A DNA stretch of 37,952 bases from Actinotignum timonense (GTDB lineage: Bacteria; Actinomycetota; Actinomycetes; Actinomycetales; Actinomycetaceae). Where the stretch lies: the NCBI RefSeq assembly GCF_900155575.1, contig NZ_LT706966.1, positions 1,293,364 through 1,331,315 on the forward strand. Reading direction: 5' to 3'. This document shows, piece by piece, positions 35,349 to 37,952 of this stretch (position 1 is its first letter; the number at the start of each line of letters is the position of its first letter). The translations under genes were made by a program, and so were the position numbers. Under the pieces are notes generated by a model, which was not told where the DNA came from, did not search any database, and worked only from the letters and a program-made list of their open reading frames with translations.

Positions 35349-35659
35349 TGACTGAGAACGGTAACTTCTGGAATAAGAACCCGCACGATGTCATCCTCGC
35401 CCCGGTGATGTCGGAGAAGAGCGCGCTGCTCGAAGAACAGGGTAAGTACACCTTCTTCGTTGATCCGCGTTCGAATAAGACCGAAATCAAGCAGGCCGTC
35501 GAAGCGATTTTTGGCGTCAAGGTTGCCTCCGTCAATACGCAGAACCGCCAGGGCAAGACCCGGCGTACGCGCAACGGCATCGGGCGGCGCAAGAATACCA
35601 AGCGGGCCATCGTCACCTTGCGTGAAGGCTCCATCGACATCTACGGCGAAATCGTCTAA
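35348..35659 (+). CDS. rplW: 50S ribosomal protein L23
   Basis: A 103-residue protein, with [20 protein letters not shown] and [21 protein letters not shown]23 sits at the tunnel exit and docks trigger factor and SRP. The ATG shares its A with the rplD stop (TAATG), after GGATGAGAAG. Confidence 0.97.
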   Translation: MTENGNFWNKNPHDVILAPVMSEKSALLEEQGKYTFFVDPRSNKTEIKQAVEAIFGVKVASVNTQNRQGKTRRTRNGIGRRKNTKRAIVTLREGSIDIYGEIV

Positions 35660-35692
35660 TAGGCGATTCGAGGAACTGAGGAATAAGAACTC

Positions 35693-36529
35693 ATGGGAAT
35701 TCGTAAGTACAAGCCGACGACCCCGGGTCGTCGCGGTGCGAGCGTTGCCGACTTCGCCGAGATCACTCGTTCGACCCCGGAGAAGTCCCTCGTTCGTCCC
35801 CTGAAGAAGACCGGTGGGCGTAACAACCAGGGACGCATCACCACCCGTCACAAGGGCGGTGGGCACAAGCGCCAGTACCGTCTCATCGACTTCCGTCGCT
35901 GGGATAAGGACGGCGTGCCGGCCAAGGTTGCGCACATTGAATACGATCCGAACCGCACCGCGCGCATTGCGCTGCTTCACTTCGTTGATGGCGAGAAGCG
36001 TTACATCGTTGCTCCCCGCGGCGTGAAGCAGGGCGATCTCATCGAAACCGGTCCGAATGCGGATATCAAGCCCGGCAACAACCTGCCGCTGCGCAATATC
36101 CCGCTCGGTACCACGGTGCACAATGTGGAACTCAAGCCGCTGGGCGGGGCCAAGATCGCCCGCAGCGCCGGCGCTTCCGTGCAGTTGGTTGCCCGCGAAG
36201 GCAAGTACGCGCAGCTGCGTATGCCCTCCGGTGAAATCCGTAACGTGGACGTGCGTTGCCGCGCCACCGTCGGTGAAGTCGGCAATGCCGAGCAGGCGAA
36301 TATCAACTGGGGTAAGGCCGGCCGTATGCGCTGGAAGGGCGTGCGCCCGACCGTCCGCGGTGTTGTGATGAACCCGGTGGACCACCCGCACGGTGGTGGT
36401 GAAGGTAAGACGTCCGGTGGGCGCCATCCCGTTAGCCCGTGGGGCAAGAAGGAAGGCCGTACCCGCCGTCCGAACAAGGCCAGCGACAAGCTCATCGTGC
36501 GCCGTCGCAAGACCGGCAAGAAGCGCTGA
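35693..36529 (+). CDS. rplB: 50S ribosomal protein L2
   Basis: A 278-residue protein that binds 23S rRNA near the peptidyl transferase centre and is needed for subunit joining. [20 protein letters not shown] is the usual start, and [20 protein letters not shown] holds the conserved His. The C terminus is highly basic. RBS GAGGAATAAG; 33 bp after rplW. Confidence 0.98.
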   Translation: MGIRKYKPTTPGRRGASVADFAEITRSTPEKSLVRPLKKTGGRNNQGRITTRHKGGGHKRQYRLIDFRRWDKDGVPAKVAHIEYDPNRTARIALLHFVDGEKRYIVAPRGVKQGDLIETGPNADIKPGNNLPLRNIPLGTTVHNVELKPLGGAKIARSAGASVQLVAREGKYAQLRMPSGEIRNVDVRCRATVGEVGNAEQANINWGKAGRMRWKGVRPTVRGVVMNPVDHPHGGGEGKTSGGRHPVSPWGKKEGRTRRPNKASDKLIVRRRKTGKKR

Positions 36530-36543
36530 GGAAGGATTAGCTG

Positions 36544-36825
36544 ATGCCCCGCAGTTTGAAGAAGGGTCCGTTCGTCGACGAGCACCTCTACAAGAAGGTC
36601 GACGAGCAGAACGAGAAGAACACCAAGAACGTAATCAAGACCTGGTCGCGTCGGTCGGTTATCACCCCCGATTTCCTGGGTCACACCTTTGCAGTGCACG
36701 ATGGACGCAAGCATGTGCCGGTATTCATTACCGAATCCATGGTTGGCCACAAGCTCGGGGAGTTCGCCCCGACCCGCACCTTCCGCGGGCACGACAAGGA
36801 CGACCGAAAGGGCCGCCGGCGCTAA
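36544..36825 (+). CDS. rpsS: 30S ribosomal protein S19
   Basis: A 93-residue protein, [20 protein letters not shown], with [20 protein letters not shown] and [13 protein letters not shown]. It binds the head of the small subunit with S13. RBS GAGGAAGGA; standard length. Confidence 0.97.
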   Translation: MPRSLKKGPFVDEHLYKKVDEQNEKNTKNVIKTWSRRSVITPDFLGHTFAVHDGRKHVPVFITESMVGHKLGEFAPTRTFRGHDKDDRKGRRR

Positions 36826-36859
36826 GCCGGGGCCTCGAGCGAGAGAGTAAGGCAGAACT

Positions 36860-37240
36860 ATGGAAGCAAAGGCGCAGGCGCGCTTCGTGCGCGTGTCGCC
36901 CATGAAGGCCCGTCGTGTCGTGGACACCATCCGCGGCCGGCGCGCCCTGGACGCTATTGACGTACTGCAGTTCGCACCGTTTGCGGCCGCCACTCCGGTT
37001 CGTAAGATCGTGGAGTCGGCCATCGCCAACGCGCGCTACGCCGCCGAGCAGGCGGGGGAGCGCTTCGATGAGTCCGAGCTGTTCATTGGCGAAATTTACG
37101 CCGATGAAGGCCCGACGATGAAGCGTATCCAGCCGCGTGCCCAGGGCCGGGCGAACCGCATCAACAAGCGGACGAGTCACATCACCGTTATCGTTACCGA
37201 CGAGAAGCCCAAGACCAAGAACCAGAGGAGGGCCCGCTAG
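36860..37240 (+). CDS. rplV: 50S ribosomal protein L22
   Basis: A 126-residue protein, [20 protein letters not shown]. Its beta-hairpin ([20 protein letters not shown]) lines the exit tunnel and is of the normal macrolide-sensitive form as far as can be judged. RBS AGAGAGTAAGG. The stop TAG shares its G with the rpsC start. Confidence 0.97.
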   Translation: MEAKAQARFVRVSPMKARRVVDTIRGRRALDAIDVLQFAPFAAATPVRKIVESAIANARYAAEQAGERFDESELFIGEIYADEGPTMKRIQPRAQGRANRINKRTSHITVIVTDEKPKTKNQRRAR

Positions 37241-37952
37241 TGGGACAGAAAGTCAACCCTATTGGGTTCCGTCTCGGCATCACGACCGACCACCGCTCCA
37301 AGTGGTTCGCTGATTCCACCAAGAAGGGGCAGCGCTACTCGGACTACGTCCTCGAAGATGTCAAAATCCGTGACATGATCGAAAAGACGCTCGAGCGCGC
37401 CGGGATTTCCAGCGTGCACATCGAGCGCCGCGCCGAGCGCGTGGTTGTGGATATCCACACCGCTCGCCCCGGCATCGTCATTGGCCGGCGCGGTGCGGAA
37501 GCTGATCGCCTCCGCGCTGATCTGGAGAAGCTGACCGGTAAGGCCGTGCAGCTCAATATTCTCGAAGTGAAGAACCCGGAAGCTGACGCCCAGCTCGTGG
37601 CGCAGGGTATCGCGGAACAGCTCGCCTCGCGCGTGTCCTTCCGCCGCGCCATGCGCAAGGGTATCCAGTCCGCCGAGCGCGCCGGTGCCAAGGGCATCCG
37701 CGTGCAGTGCTCGGGCCGTCTGGGTGGCGCCGAAATGTCGCGCAGCGAGTTCTACCGCGAAGGGCGCGTGCCGCTGCACACCCTGCGCGCGAATATCAAC
37801 TACGGTTTCTACGAAGCGCGTACCACCTTCGGCCGCATCGGCGTGAAGGTGTGGATCTACCGCGGTGATCTGACCGACGCTGAGTACTACCGCAGCCTCG
37901 CGGAAGCTCCGCGCGGTGGGCGCGGGGGCCGTTCGGATCGTCGCGGTCGCCG
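37240..37952 (+). CDS. rpsC: 30S ribosomal protein S3, 3' end beyond the window
   Basis: GTG at 37240 overlaps the rplV stop codon (TAGTG), with GAGGAGGGCC just upstream. The visible 237 codons begin [20 protein letters not shown]. The KH domain has [15 protein letters not shown] (GRRG as the GXXG loop). The C-terminal domain follows ([20 protein letters not shown]) and then a Gly/Arg-rich tail that is cut off. S3 is at the mRNA entry and has helicase activity. Confidence 0.96.
   Translation, partial: MGQKVNPIGFRLGITTDHRSKWFADSTKKGQRYSDYVLEDVKIRDMIEKTLERAGISSVHIERRAERVVVDIHTARPGIVIGRRGAEADRLRADLEKLTGKAVQLNILEVKNPEADAQLVAQGIAEQLASRVSFRRAMRKGIQSAERAGAKGIRVQCSGRLGGAEMSRSEFYREGRVPLHTLRANINYGFYEARTTFGRIGVKVWIYRGDLTDAEYYRSLAEAPRGGRGGRSDRRGR

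Overview
This is a high-GC actinobacterial chromosome segment, most likely from an Actinomycetaceae-type organism. The family placement is an inference with modest confidence. The support is the gene order tRNA-Thr/tRNA-Met/rpmG ... murB, adenosine deaminase, aminotransferase, tRNA-Trp, secE-nusG-rplKA ... rplJL ... rpoBC ... rpsL-rpsG-fusA-tuf ... rpsJ-rplCDWB-rpsS-rplV-rpsC; tRNA genes without encoded CCA; many GTG/TTG starts; several apparently leaderless genes; and an actinobacterial-style L10 leader. Nearly everything is core information-processing machinery, and most genes read on the + strand.

Layout. 1-757: a degenerate tRNA-Tyr-like gene, tRNA-Thr, tRNA-Met, rpmG and its terminator. 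758-4401: murB (+), adenosine deaminase (-) and a kinase-fold (APH-like) protein (+). 4597-8373: a large secreted protein made of two complete PhoA-type alkaline phosphatase domains in tandem plus five 45-residue FG-GAP-like repeats. 8510-9724: class I aminotransferase (-). 9920-15685: tRNA-Trp, secE, nusG, rplK, rplA, an unrelated polytopic membrane protein, then rplJ-rplL behind an L10 leader with attenuator. 15853-17202: a repeat-bearing regulatory region and a two-domain GNAT acetyltransferase. 17640-25070: rpoB and rpoC. 25373-29681: rpsL, rpsG, fusA, tuf. 29938-33202: accessory HAD phosphatase (+) and a two-gene aldehyde/alcohol dehydrogenase operon (-). 33713-37952: start of the S10 ribosomal operon, with rpsC cut by the window edge.

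The ribosomal, RNA polymerase, elongation factor and Sec/NusG genes together make the transcription-translation core; their leaders and terminators punctuate transcription. The accessory genes (kinase-like protein, double phosphatase, membrane protein, GNAT, HAD, ADH/ALDH) sit as insertions between the conserved blocks.

The points most worth a second look are: a short motif (GCTGCGCCGTCGT or GCTGCGGCGTCGTCGT) that recurs about ten times between genes, always on the + strand; the duplicated PhoA protein; the tRNA-Tyr-like gene with a GAA anticodon; three copies of a 12-14 bp box upstream of the GNAT gene; a LacI-type palindrome and strong promoter far upstream of the S10 operon; and a Gly at a normally Arg position beside the streptomycin-site Lys88 of ribosomal protein S12. 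I see no CRISPR array, insertion sequence or prophage, and no complete new defence-type system.
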